Positions 8,306 through 17,148 of a DNA stretch of 52,404 nt are shown here, piece after piece. The translations under genes and the position numbers were made by a program. The notes below the pieces were generated by a model that made no database searches, was not told the DNA's origin, and worked only from the letters and a program-made list of their open reading frames with translations. This stretch comes from CAYVXE01 sp964455375 (GTDB taxonomy: Bacteria; Zhuqueibacterota; Zhuqueibacteria; Oceanimicrobiales; Oceanimicrobiaceae): assembly GCA_964455375.1 (NCBI GenBank), contig CAYVXE010000022.1, positions 1 through 52,404 on the forward strand, read 5' to 3'. Positions within the stretch are counted from its first letter, which is position 1; each line of letters begins with the position of its first letter.

Positions 8306-9457
8306 ATGAGAATTACTATGGTCGGCAGCCTGCCGCCAATCAAAGGAATGAGCGCGTATTGTCTATCGCAGGTGCAGGCTTTATCTAAACTCATCAAAAT
8401 AGATTTCATCAATTTTAAGACTATTTACCCGCGCATAATTTATCCCATCGAGGAAAAAGAGGACGATAAAGTTTTCAAAGCAAAGCTGAACGGTAACGTG
8501 TCTGTTGACGAGCGTTTACGGTGGTACAATTTGCCTGGTTCAGCTCTTGCCGGTTATCAGGCTAAAAACAAGTTACTGCATTTTCACTGGTGGACCTCCT
8601 TTTTATTCATCGTTTTCTTTCCGCTCACTATTTTAGCGAAATGGCGTGGAAAAAAAATTCTCTGTACAGCTCACAATGTGATCGGCCATGAATCAAGCCT
8701 GTTAGATCGACTACTCTGCAGATGGATGCTGGCTGTCCCGGATCATTTTATCGTTCATTCAGAAAAAAATAAAAAGCAGCTCACTGAGCACTTCGGCGTA
8801 CTCCCTGAACATATCGATGTGATTCCACACGGTCGTTACGATTTTTATATCGACGAAGTGATTGAAAAAAAAGCAGCACGACACTATTTGCAGTTACCGG
8901 AAAATGCAAAAGTTGTTCTTTTTTTCGGGCATGTGCGCAATTACAAAGGCGTAGACACACTATTAGAGGCTATGTCTCAACTCAAAAATGATTTTGCTGA
9001 ATTGACGTGTATCATTGCTGGAAAAAATTGGGTTTCATGGGATCCGTTTCAGAAAATTATCGATGAGAACAAATTGCAGGACATTGTTGAGGCGGATCTC
9101 GAATATGTTCCGTCTTCGAAAGTTAAGTATTTGTTCTCAGCCGCCGATGTGGTTGTGCTTCCATACAAAAAATTTGATTCTCAGAGCGGTCCGGGAAATA
9201 TTGCTTTGGCATTTAATAAAGCCTTAGTCGTAAGTGAAGTTGGCGGTTTACCCGATCTTGTTTTAAATGAAGAAGCGATATTCGAGCCGGGGAATGTCAA
9301 AAATCTTACCGAGTGCTTGCGAAATGTTCTAAAAAACGACACTCACAGAGTGCTGCTAGAAAATGATTCAAAGGAACTGGCAAAAAAATACAGTTGGGAT
9401 GAAATAGCTAAACAAACGGTTGAACTCTACCGGAGGCTGCTGAAAGACGAATCATGA
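8306..9457 (+). CDS. GT4 family glycosyltransferase
   Basis: 383 aa GT-B protein. Landmarks are the N-terminal MVGSLPPIKGMSAY, CTAHNVIGHES in the middle, VIPHGRYDFY at the domain junction, and LPYKKFDSQSGPGNIALAF in the donor-binding half. The first Glu of the usual EX7E pair is replaced by a Ser/Gln-rich segment, which is seen in some GT4 subgroups. It transfers a nucleotide-activated sugar to the growing lipid-linked repeat unit in the cytoplasm. The 3' end overlaps the flippase gene by 4 nt. Sugar specificity cannot be inferred. Confidence 0.9.
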   Translation: MRITMVGSLPPIKGMSAYCLSQVQALSKLIKIDFINFKTIYPRIIYPIEEKEDDKVFKAKLNGNVSVDERLRWYNLPGSALAGYQAKNKLLHFHWWTSFLFIVFFPLTILAKWRGKKILCTAHNVIGHESSLLDRLLCRWMLAVPDHFIVHSEKNKKQLTEHFGVLPEHIDVIPHGRYDFYIDEVIEKKAARHYLQLPENAKVVLFFGHVRNYKGVDTLLEAMSQLKNDFAELTCIIAGKNWVSWDPFQKIIDENKLQDIVEADLEYVPSSKVKYLFSAADVVVLPYKKFDSQSGPGNIALAFNKALVVSEVGGLPDLVLNEEAIFEPGNVKNLTECLRNVLKNDTHRVLLENDSKELAKKYSWDEIAKQTVELYRRLLKDES

Positions 9458-10869
9458 TCGCACGTGGAGCAGTTTTAATGATGATCGGGCAGGCGTCTTT
9501 TCTCTTGTCTGCCTTTGCGATTAGTTTCGGACTTGCCCGCTTGTTCGGTCCGGAGGACTACGGGACCTTTGGTGTGGTGATGTCTGTATTAATTGTTGTC
9601 GAACTTTTTGTGATTACAGGAATACCGGAACTTGTCCAAAAGTTTGGCGGTGAAAATCCCGAAAAAATGTATTTGCTGAAAAGAAAAACCCTGCCGTGGC
9701 AGATTGTTTATTCATTTTTAGTATTTGCGCTTTTCTGGTTTTGTGTTCCGTTGATTTCTGCCTCCTTTGACGATGAACACCTCACGCAATTTATTCGTAT
9801 CGCTTCGTTTGATATTGTTTTTTACGGGCTGTTTAAATATTACCAGGGTCTGCAAAATGGACTGCATAAATTTGATAAGCACGCGGTTCTTGGAATTACG
9901 TATGCCATATCGAAGGTAGTCGCTGTTTTCGGATTTGTTTTATCCGGTTATTCTTTGAATGGTGCACTGATCGGCAACGCCCTGGGGTCTGTTGGGGGGC
10001 TCATTGCCGGACTAATCATAACACGAATCCCAAAAGGAACAGGTGATTTACAGGGCATTCCTTACTTAAAATTTATCGTTCCGAATATTCTGTATTTCGT
10101 TAGTTTATATTTGTTTTTCTGCATAGATTTATGGTTTGTGAAAATTTATACGACTGGCACAGATGTTGGTTATTATGTGTCAGCGGGTGCTCTTGCCAAA
10201 ATACCGTATGTTTTTTCGATTGCGCTATCTGCGGCTTTGCTGCCTTCAATTGCGAAAGCGACGAAGATGAAAGATGAAAAACAAGTCAAAGAGCTAACTG
10301 GTGAGTCAATGCGCTATGTGTTGATGTCCTTAATTCTGTTTGTCGTTGTTGTGAACAGCACGTCCGTTGCAGTGGTTCGCCTTTTATTCGGAATGGCTTA
10401 CGAAGGCGCTGCGCAACCGCTTTCCATTTTGATATTTGGTTTATCCTTTATTACAATATTTGCTATACTGAATACCATTTTACAGTCACGAAACCGTATG
10501 ACGTTGAGTTTTGTTCTCATGCTTGGCTTGGTTCTTCTGGATATTATTACGAATTATTTTTTAGTTCCGAAATATGGAATTGTTGGCGCCGCGTCTGCAA
10601 CAACTCTTGCATCCGGGATCGGGATGCTATTGGGTTGGTATTTTGTGAACCTGGAAATAACATCTTTTTTACCTTCTGTTTCAATTTTGAAAATGGCTGG
10701 ATCAGCTATCATTGTCTTTACTGTTTCTGTTTATTCGCCGTTTCTTGATGCACTGATCTTTCTGAAAATAATTGTCCTGACTGGAGTTTATTTTGTTTCT
10801 CTGTGGTTGGTTGGTGAAATCAAGCGGGCAGATTTTCTACGGCTAAAATCCATGGTTTCAAAATCCTGA
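9454..10869 (+). CDS. Wzx-type polysaccharide flippase
   Basis: 471 aa, hydrophobic throughout, with about 12-14 membrane segments. It is a MOP/PST superfamily protein with the typical start (GAVLMMIGQASFLLSAFAIS, then ARLFGPEDYGTFG) and internal repeats such as IVGAASATTLASGIGMLLGW. It should flip lipid-linked repeat units across the inner membrane. It overlaps the upstream GT4 by 4 nt, and the GT2 start follows 1 nt after its stop. A second flippase lies at 25547, so the locus may export two different units, or one copy has a specialised substrate. Confidence 0.93.
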   Translation: MIARGAVLMMIGQASFLLSAFAISFGLARLFGPEDYGTFGVVMSVLIVVELFVITGIPELVQKFGGENPEKMYLLKRKTLPWQIVYSFLVFALFWFCVPLISASFDDEHLTQFIRIASFDIVFYGLFKYYQGLQNGLHKFDKHAVLGITYAISKVVAVFGFVLSGYSLNGALIGNALGSVGGLIAGLIITRIPKGTGDLQGIPYLKFIVPNILYFVSLYLFFCIDLWFVKIYTTGTDVGYYVSAGALAKIPYVFSIALSAALLPSIAKATKMKDEKQVKELTGESMRYVLMSLILFVVVVNSTSVAVVRLLFGMAYEGAAQPLSILIFGLSFITIFAILNTILQSRNRMTLSFVLMLGLVLLDIITNYFLVPKYGIVGAASATTLASGIGMLLGWYFVNLEITSFLPSVSILKMAGSAIIVFTVSVYSPFLDALIFLKIIVLTGVYFVSLWLVGEIKRADFLRLKSMVSKS

Positions 10870-10870
10870 T

Positions 10871-11779
10871 ATGATGGGAAAAATATCAGTTATCGTGCCA
10901 TCTTATAATTCATCAGAAACGATTATTCCCTGTTTAAAAAGTCTGAGTGAGCAGGATTTTGATGACGATTACGAAATTATTGTTGTGGATAGTTCGTCGG
11001 ATGGGACGGAGAAAAAAATATCAGAACTTTTCCCGAAAATTAAATTGATTCATTTGGCAGAAAAAACGATTCCGGGAAAAGGGAGAAATATCGGCGCCAG
11101 GAAAGCTCAAGGAACTATTTTGGCATTTACGGATTCGGACTGCATTGCTGATAAAAAATGGTTGAAAAATATATATGTGAATATGCAGGAAAACCATTTT
11201 ATTGTCGGCGGAAGTGTCACCAATGCACGCCCTGAAAGCGCCATTAGCAGAGCCGAATTTTATATCGAATTTCGGGAGTTTTCAGTACATTCCCCAAAAC
11301 GTGATATTCGGTTTTTGCCATCATGCAACTTTGCAATTAATAAGGAACTGTTTTCTAGTGCAGGGGGATTCCCGGATGTTCGTGCTTCCGAAGACACCCT
11401 TTTTGCACACAAACTGACGGAGAAAAATCATCACATTTATTTCGACCCGGATGTGAAAATCAGGCATCTAAATCGAAATAAATTAAAACCATATTTGAAG
11501 AATCAGTACATTCTTGGTAAATATGCAGCGTTGGTACGAAAGATACTGCCAATGCCCGGCGGATCTTTTGTCAAATTACCTTACGCGTTTCCCATATTGC
11601 CGTTGGTACGCTCGTTGAGAACATTAGAGTTTATTTTTCAAAATTCCATGAGAAAGGCATTGCATCAATTACTAGATTTTATCTATATTTATCCCATTTT
11701 TCTTTTGGGGTCTATGGTCTGGAGTTACGGATTTTACCGTGGCATCAGGACAGATGAAACGTTAGAAATACATTCATAG
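10871..11779 (+). CDS. GT2 family glycosyltransferase
   Basis: 302 aa. The GT-A fold carries VIVPSYNSSETI, IVVDSSSDGT and AFTDSDC (DXD at residues 88-90), then GGFPDVRASEDTLFAHKL with the ED general-base region. One C-terminal hydrophobic stretch (about 270-290) may anchor it to the membrane. It belongs to the rhamnosyl/galactosyl-type GT2 branch rather than the DPM1-like branch upstream. ATG codons at 10871 and 10874 are both possible; the first lies 1 nt after the flippase stop. It probably extends the repeat unit. Confidence 0.92.
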   Translation: MMGKISVIVPSYNSSETIIPCLKSLSEQDFDDDYEIIVVDSSSDGTEKKISELFPKIKLIHLAEKTIPGKGRNIGARKAQGTILAFTDSDCIADKKWLKNIYVNMQENHFIVGGSVTNARPESAISRAEFYIEFREFSVHSPKRDIRFLPSCNFAINKELFSSAGGFPDVRASEDTLFAHKLTEKNHHIYFDPDVKIRHLNRNKLKPYLKNQYILGKYAALVRKILPMPGGSFVKLPYAFPILPLVRSLRTLEFIFQNSMRKALHQLLDFIYIYPIFLLGSMVWSYGFYRGIRTDETLEIHS

Positions 11780-11782
11780 GAG
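11778..11782 (+). promoter_or_regulatory. Ribosome binding site pointing to a CTG start
   Basis: AGGAG overlaps the stop of the preceding GT2 gene and is followed by six A and then CTG at 11789. No ATG or GTG lies between the in-frame stop at 11777 and the first membrane segment. The only other candidate, TTG at 11828, has no Shine-Dalgarno site. Confidence 0.55.
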
Positions 11783-11788
11783 AAAAAA

Positions 11789-13447
11789 CTGCAAGTACAA
11801 TCATCCACAAAATCTTTTACCGTACCTTTGGCCTTGTGTCTAATCTTGATTTGCGCAGGTTTCTTGCGATTTTACAACCTCGGCGGTAGCAGCTTTTGGG
11901 TAGATGAGTTAAATCATGTTTTTGCCGGTATGTCTTTAAGTAAGGGTGAAGCACCGATTTTCCCATCCGGTGTACCAAATGAACGCGCCTACCTGTACTC
12001 AAAATTTGTGGGATGGTCGTTTTCGCTTTTCGGGGTCAACGAAACTTCTGCCAGGGTTCCCAGCGCGGTTTTTGGGTTGTTGTCGGTTTTGCTTGTGTTT
12101 TGGATTGGTAAACGCTGGTTTGATGAACGCGTCGGACTTGTGGCAGCATTTTTATTAGCATTTGCTCATCCTGAAATTGGTTGGTCCCGCACATGCCGGA
12201 TGTACACACTTTTTCAATTTTTATTTCTGTCAGGTGTGTATTTGTTTTACAAAGGATTTGAATCACCTGCGGATAACAGTGATAAGGAAGGATTATCTGC
12301 TAAAGTAATAGAATTTTTCCGTACGCGAGGTATTCAACTGCCTTGGTTGTTGCTCAGTGGTTTTATTTTTTTGATTGCTTTGAAAGTTCATAAACTGGCG
12401 GGATTGTTCGCAGCTACTCTGTTTATCTATTTTTTTCTGGGAACAATAGCCATTTCCCTGCGGGATGGCTTGAAACCCAGCCTTGTGTCGAAATATTTTA
12501 TCGCATTCAGTATTATGCTCATAACAATTTTTATCGGTGTGGCCTTTTTTCATCTTGGAGATTTTATTCGTTATGCCTTGGATTTTCATCCTAATTGGGC
12601 TAAGTACGGGCGGGCGGAAGATTCACATTTCTATTTTTGGTTTTTAGCATCAGGAGACAAGTTTCCAATTGCTGCATTTTTTTTAATTGGCGTTTTGCAA
12701 TCAATTGTAAGATTGGAGAAACGAACGCTATTTACCGTTCTCGTATTCATGGTTCCCCTGTTTTTTCATTCATTTGTGTTTTCTTATAAAGCCAATAACT
12801 ACATTTTTAATGTTTTACCCTTCTATCTTCTTGTTGCAGCGTACAGTATGGTTAATTTATACGATATGGAGATCGTAAATGTCGAAAAATTTAACTCGAA
12901 GTTAGGTCGATTTAAGCGGGTCATGTCACCTTCCCGAACCAGGTTTGTCGTGACTATAGCGCTGATCATTTGGATACCGTTGACGGTTTGGTTTCGTATT
13001 GCAGTGAAAACACCATTTGTACAACCCGGTGAAAATAACGGAGCTGTGACATCAAACGATTGGCGGGATGCGAGCCGGTTTATCCGTTCTCGTCAACAAA
13101 ATGGCGATATTGTTGCTTCCACTTTGCCATTAACGACATTTTACTATTTGGGAAAAGTAGATTACAACTTGAACCTGGCTCATTTGGATGAATCCTTAGA
13201 ATGGACCACACCGGCAACGAACGGGAGACACAATGAGTTTTATACAGGAGTACCGTCTGTTGAAACAGTGGAAGAGTTAGAGAATCTAATGAAAAGTAGG
13301 TCGAGTGGTTGGATCATGGCAGATGTTTATCGGTTTGACCGTCCGCAATATGTTTCTGAGGAATTAGCAACGTACATCAAAACACATTTGCAAGAAGTAT
13401 GGACAGATAAAAACCATACGATGGTTGTCTATTTCTGGTCATCTTAA
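11789..13447 (+). CDS. GT-C (GT39/ArnT-like) membrane glycosyltransferase
   Basis: 552 aa if it starts at CTG 11789, or 539 aa from TTG 11828; the CTG has an ideally spaced AGGAG. It is a multi-pass protein with about 10-12 membrane segments. The first periplasmic loop carries SSFWVDELNHV, the acidic DE pair typical of ArnT, PMT and other GT-C enzymes that use polyprenyl-phosphate sugars. The motif RVPSAVFGLLSV in the second segment is also characteristic. The C-terminal periplasmic domain has SNDWRDASRFI. It probably adds a sugar on the periplasmic side from a carrier made by one of the GtrB-like enzymes at 3335-6306. Confidence 0.87.
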   Translation: MQVQSSTKSFTVPLALCLILICAGFLRFYNLGGSSFWVDELNHVFAGMSLSKGEAPIFPSGVPNERAYLYSKFVGWSFSLFGVNETSARVPSAVFGLLSVLLVFWIGKRWFDERVGLVAAFLLAFAHPEIGWSRTCRMYTLFQFLFLSGVYLFYKGFESPADNSDKEGLSAKVIEFFRTRGIQLPWLLLSGFIFLIALKVHKLAGLFAATLFIYFFLGTIAISLRDGLKPSLVSKYFIAFSIMLITIFIGVAFFHLGDFIRYALDFHPNWAKYGRAEDSHFYFWFLASGDKFPIAAFFLIGVLQSIVRLEKRTLFTVLVFMVPLFFHSFVFSYKANNYIFNVLPFYLLVAAYSMVNLYDMEIVNVEKFNSKLGRFKRVMSPSRTRFVVTIALIIWIPLTVWFRIAVKTPFVQPGENNGAVTSNDWRDASRFIRSRQQNGDIVASTLPLTTFYYLGKVDYNLNLAHLDESLEWTTPATNGRHNEFYTGVPSVETVEELENLMKSRSSGWIMADVYRFDRPQYVSEELATYIKTHLQEVWTDKNHTMVVYFWSS

Positions 13448-13470
13448 ATAAAGGAAAGCGAGCAAAAGAA

Positions 13471-14568
13471 ATGAGAATTGCGATTTTGGGAATCCGGGGA
13501 ATTCCGGCAAATTATGGGGGATTCGAAACGTTTGCAGAGGAAATTGCACCCAGACTGGTACAAAAAGGCCACGATGTTACCGTGTATGGCCGCAAAAATA
13601 GCATTAAGTATGACGATGTGTATTATAAAGGTGTCCGATTGGTGCTCCTGCCAACGATTTCTCACAAATATTTGGATACGGTGGTGCATTCATTCTTGTG
13701 TGTAATGCATGCATTGAAGGAAAGATACGATGCCATTTTAGTTTGTAACAGTGCCAATGCATACTGTTCGTTCATACCCCGGCTGGTTGGTACATCCGTT
13801 GCAATTAATGTCGATGGGCTGGAATGGCAGCGCTCCAAATGGAATAAACTCGGTCGCTGGTTTTATCTCATTTCGGAATGGCTGGCTACATTTACTGCCA
13901 ATGAAATTGTTACGGACGCAATCGGTATCCAAAAATATTATTTGAAAAAGTTCAAAAAAAAGTCTACTTTTATTTCTTACGGTTCTCCCGTGGAAAAGGT
14001 CGGGACAAAAGAAGTCCTCGAGAAATACAATCTGAAACCAAACGGTTATGTTCTCTATGTAAGTCGCCTTGAGCCAGAAAATAATGCACACCGGGTTGTA
14101 GAGGCATTTGAAAAAACGAAAACCGATAAACCGTGTGTCATTGTGGGTGACGCGCCTTATAATTCTGAATATATCCAAAATTTGAAAAAGACGACCGACC
14201 AGCGGATAATTTTCACCGGTTATGTGTTCGGGCAGGGGTATCGCGAACTGCAATCTAATGCTTATTTTTATGTACAGGCAACGGAGGTGGGTGGAACTCA
14301 TCCTGCTTTGCTTGAGGGTATGGGGTATGGAAACTGTGTACTGGCAAATGACGTTCCGGAGCATCGCGAAGTTTTAGCCGACACCGGCCTCTTCTTCAGC
14401 AGTTCAAACAATGGTGATCTGACCGAAAAAATGCAATATTTACTCGATCATCCGGATGTGGTAAAAGAGTTTGGCAAAAAAGCGGTGAGCCGTATCAAAA
14501 AACGTTATTCCTGGGACAGAGTCACGGAGGACTATGAGAAACTTTTCCTGAGATTGGAGCAAAAATAG
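13471..14568 (+). CDS. DUF1972/GT4 glycosyltransferase (rhamnosyltransferase-like)
   Basis: 365 aa. It starts MRIAILGIRGIPANYGGFET, the hallmark of the DUF1972 N-terminal domain found in WchF/Cps2T-type rhamnosyltransferases. The C-terminal GT4 domain has YVSRLEPENN and EVGGTHPALLEGM, carrying the EX7E-like donor site. Rhamnose transfer is typical of characterised relatives, but specificity cannot be read from this sequence. The gene lies 23 nt after the GT-C gene with GGAAAG upstream of the ATG. Confidence 0.9.
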   Translation: MRIAILGIRGIPANYGGFETFAEEIAPRLVQKGHDVTVYGRKNSIKYDDVYYKGVRLVLLPTISHKYLDTVVHSFLCVMHALKERYDAILVCNSANAYCSFIPRLVGTSVAINVDGLEWQRSKWNKLGRWFYLISEWLATFTANEIVTDAIGIQKYYLKKFKKKSTFISYGSPVEKVGTKEVLEKYNLKPNGYVLYVSRLEPENNAHRVVEAFEKTKTDKPCVIVGDAPYNSEYIQNLKKTTDQRIIFTGYVFGQGYRELQSNAYFYVQATEVGGTHPALLEGMGYGNCVLANDVPEHREVLADTGLFFSSSNNGDLTEKMQYLLDHPDVVKEFGKKAVSRIKKRYSWDRVTEDYEKLFLRLEQK

Positions 14569-14605
14569 CGTGTGACAGCCAGGTTGCCTTACCAAGTGCA
14601 CCTTG

Positions 14606-15838
14606 ATGAATATGAAACTTCGACTGATAACATTTTTTGTTGTTTTATTCGTTTTTTTTTGTATTTTTTGTTTTGCTGTCGGTGAACTTTTTGTCCGTGT
14701 GGTAGGGCACTATGATATCGATGGCAATTTTTATATTCGCAACCGGGTATTGAAACCTTACCATCTGCCTGTTCATTCCTTAAAACAAGAAATAGATGAA
14801 TACCTGCGAACGGATGATGCATTTATAGTCTTTGATTCGCTTCTGGGCTGGAGACCGAAACCGAATAGTGTTTCGCAAGATAAAAACTATCGGTACAACT
14901 CAGCTGCGATTCGCTCGGAACCGCGGGAGTATTCGAGACATCCGGAAAAGGATGTGCTGCGTATTGCCCTTTTGGGAAATTCTTTTACCCATAGCAGCGA
15001 AGTAGATTTCCGGAGTTCCTGGGGAGTGCAACTGGAACAAGAACTGCTTCAGAAAGATGTAAAAGCGGAGGTGCTGAATTTCGGCGTAGCCGGATATGGC
15101 ATCGATCAGGTGTTTCTGCGCTGGCAACTGGAAGGGAAATATTTTGAACCGGACATCGTCATTCTGGGCTTTGCCCCTGTCGATGTGAAGCGTAATGTCA
15201 ACGTTATACGAACCGTTCTTTCCCCGACTCTAGGCTTTCCATTTACAAAGCCGAGATTTATTTTGCAGCAGAATGAATTGCGTGTCATCAACAGACCGAC
15301 TCCTGCACCGGAGCGGATTCCACGACTGATGCAAAACATTGAGAAGTGGCCGTACACAAAATATGAATACTTTTTTGATCCCGACGATTACACGAAAACG
15401 ATTTTACAACATAGCAAGCTTTTCTCGTTAATCCAGAATTTTGTCGAGCTAAATCGCTTTAATGTCGACCGTAAGAATGCAGAAAAATTACAACAGTTGT
15501 ACGATTTACGCCGTGAACCTGCACAGGTTACCGAAGCGATCATCGACGAGTTTGCCCATGAAGTACGTCAAACGGGCGCAAAGTTCATGATTGTGCATCT
15601 GCCGGATCAAATCGGTTTAAACATTCTTTTGCGCGGTGACACATTGCAATACAATGCACTGCTGCAAAAAATAGAGCGAGGACAGCCACTTTTGCAGACA
15701 GAAAATGATTTTGCTAAGGTTCTCGGACAACAGTCCCTGGCGGATTTGTTTGAGGCCGGCGGCCATTACTCGCAAGCGGGCAATGCAGTGGTTGCTGCCG
15801 TGGTCGCACGTGTTATTATTGTGCAAATAAGGAAATGA
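14606..15838 (+). CDS. Membrane-anchored SGNH/GDSL hydrolase-like protein
   Basis: About 410 aa. A single strongly hydrophobic N-terminal segment (residues about 6-27) anchors or exports the protein. The SGNH fold shows LLGNSFTHSSEVD with the nucleophile Ser in block I, VLNFGVAGYGIDQ in block II with the glycine, and GGHYSQAGN near the C-terminus with the catalytic His. The usual Asp three residues before that His is not obvious. EPS loci often carry such proteins as periplasmic O-acetyl transferases or esterases (AlgJ/AlgX-like fold). ATG codons at 14606 and 14612 are candidates; neither has a good ribosome site. The stop is 1 nt before carA. Confidence 0.8.
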   Translation: MNMKLRLITFFVVLFVFFCIFCFAVGELFVRVVGHYDIDGNFYIRNRVLKPYHLPVHSLKQEIDEYLRTDDAFIVFDSLLGWRPKPNSVSQDKNYRYNSAAIRSEPREYSRHPEKDVLRIALLGNSFTHSSEVDFRSSWGVQLEQELLQKDVKAEVLNFGVAGYGIDQVFLRWQLEGKYFEPDIVILGFAPVDVKRNVNVIRTVLSPTLGFPFTKPRFILQQNELRVINRPTPAPERIPRLMQNIEKWPYTKYEYFFDPDDYTKTILQHSKLFSLIQNFVELNRFNVDRKNAEKLQQLYDLRREPAQVTEAIIDEFAHEVRQTGAKFMIVHLPDQIGLNILLRGDTLQYNALLQKIERGQPLLQTENDFAKVLGQQSLADLFEAGGHYSQAGNAVVAAVVARVIIVQIRK

Positions 15839-15839
15839 C

Positions 15840-16901
15840 ATGTTCGCTCAATTGATTTTGGAAGACGGGACCATTTATGAAGGCAAAGTATTTGGTGCCC
15901 CAAATTCCATTTCCGGAGAAGTAGTATTTAACACCGGAATGGTGGGGTATCCTGAATGTTTCACAGACCCTTCTTACAGCGGGCAGATTCTCTGTCTTAC
16001 CTATCCGCTAATCGGCAACTATGGTGTGCCGCAATATAAAAAGTTAAACAACACGTTAATATCAACATTCGAATCACAAAAGATTCACATCTCAGGGCTT
16101 ATCGTTTCTGAAGTGTCTGAATATTTTAGCCACGCAGATGGCTACATGAGTTTAAACAACTGGCTGACTGAATGTGAAATCCCCGCTATCTGCGGAATTG
16201 ATACCCGGGCCTTGACACAGAAATTACGGGAAAAGGGGTCGTTGCTCGGAAAAATAATTGTGGGAAATAATCGGAATATAGATTTTTTTGATCCGAACCT
16301 TGAAAACCTCGTGGCTAAAGTGTCCCCTCCTGAACCACAAATTTTCGGAGAAGGGAACAAAAAAATTTTGCTGGTTAATTGCGGGTGCAAGTTAAATATC
16401 ATCCGTTCGTTAGTAAACAGAAACGTGGCCGTGAAATCAGTCCCGTGGGATTATGATTTTTCGGAGGAAGAATTCGATGGTATTCTGCTTTCGAACGGTC
16501 CGGGTGACCCAAAAATGTGCGACCAAACCATTGAGTACATTCAAAATGCTTTTGCGAATAATAAACCGATTTTTGGTATTTGTATGGGGAGTCAATTGTT
16601 GGCGCTTGCGGCAGGAGCCAATACGTATAAACTTAAATACGGCCACCGAAGTCAAAATCAGCCTTGTATTTTAGTGGGTAGCAAACGCTGTTTCATTACT
16701 TCCCAGAATCATGGATATGCCGTGGATGAGCAGACGTTACCGGAAGATTGGGAACCGTGGTTTTTCAATGCTAACGACGGAACCATTGAAGGTATTCGTC
16801 ACAGTCGTAAACCGTTTATGGGGGTCCAGTTCCACCCCGAGGCTGCGCCAGGGCCGGTTGATACCGGATTTTTATTCGACGAATTTTTGAGCCTTATTTA
16901 A
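15840..16901 (+). CDS. carA: Carbamoyl-phosphate synthase small subunit (CarA)
   Basis: 353 aa, normal length. The N-terminal domain (LEDGTIYEGKVFGA, FNTGMVGYPE, YPLIGNYGV) and the class I glutaminase domain are both complete: LSNGPGDP, the nucleophile Cys248 in FGICMGSQ, and His332/Glu334 in VQFHPEA. It hydrolyses glutamine and channels ammonia to CarB for carbamoyl phosphate, which feeds pyrimidine and arginine synthesis. Its ATG is 1 nt after the SGNH gene with AAGGAAA upstream, so it is probably translated from the EPS transcript. carB follows after a 247 bp gap. Confidence 0.95.
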   Translation: MFAQLILEDGTIYEGKVFGAPNSISGEVVFNTGMVGYPECFTDPSYSGQILCLTYPLIGNYGVPQYKKLNNTLISTFESQKIHISGLIVSEVSEYFSHADGYMSLNNWLTECEIPAICGIDTRALTQKLREKGSLLGKIIVGNNRNIDFFDPNLENLVAKVSPPEPQIFGEGNKKILLVNCGCKLNIIRSLVNRNVAVKSVPWDYDFSEEEFDGILLSNGPGDPKMCDQTIEYIQNAFANNKPIFGICMGSQLLALAAGANTYKLKYGHRSQNQPCILVGSKRCFITSQNHGYAVDEQTLPEDWEPWFFNANDGTIEGIRHSRKPFMGVQFHPEAAPGPVDTGFLFDEFLSLI

Positions 16902-17068
16902 GCGGTTGCATTCATAGATTGCTGTTTGATGTCTGCTCTTTGCGTAATTGGTCATTTCGAACCGGTCAAAACACAGTCCCTTCTAAAATGGTTTGTATCT
17001 TTTTCAACATGATAGACTTAAAAGCAAAGAGCTTCTTTTTGTGGCGAATTTTAGAAACTTTGCTACAA

Positions 17069-17120
17069 AATTGAAATTTGTAATTGATAATTCGCAATTT
17101 ATAATTTATAATTGACAATT
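17069..17120. repeat. AT-rich short-repeat tract between carA and carB
   Basis: The segment is built from AATT-flanked words, including a perfect tandem of ATTTATA at 17097-17103 and 17104-17110 and related copies of AATTGATAATT and AATTGACAATT. The rest of 16902-17148 has no gene, convincing promoter or terminator that I can see. The tract may be a dispersed intergenic repeat; only a genome-wide search would show this. Confidence 0.5.
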
Positions 17121-17148
17121 GCCGTCAGGAGTTAGGCACGTTCAAAAT

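Noticed and set aside
17021..17040. Hairpin plus T-run after carA (AAGC...GCTT then T)
   Set aside because: The stem is only 4 bp, too weak for a terminator.
17119..17148. TTG at 17119 as the carB start
   Set aside because: It would add ten residues from the AT-rich repeat region. The family N-terminus fits ATG 17149.
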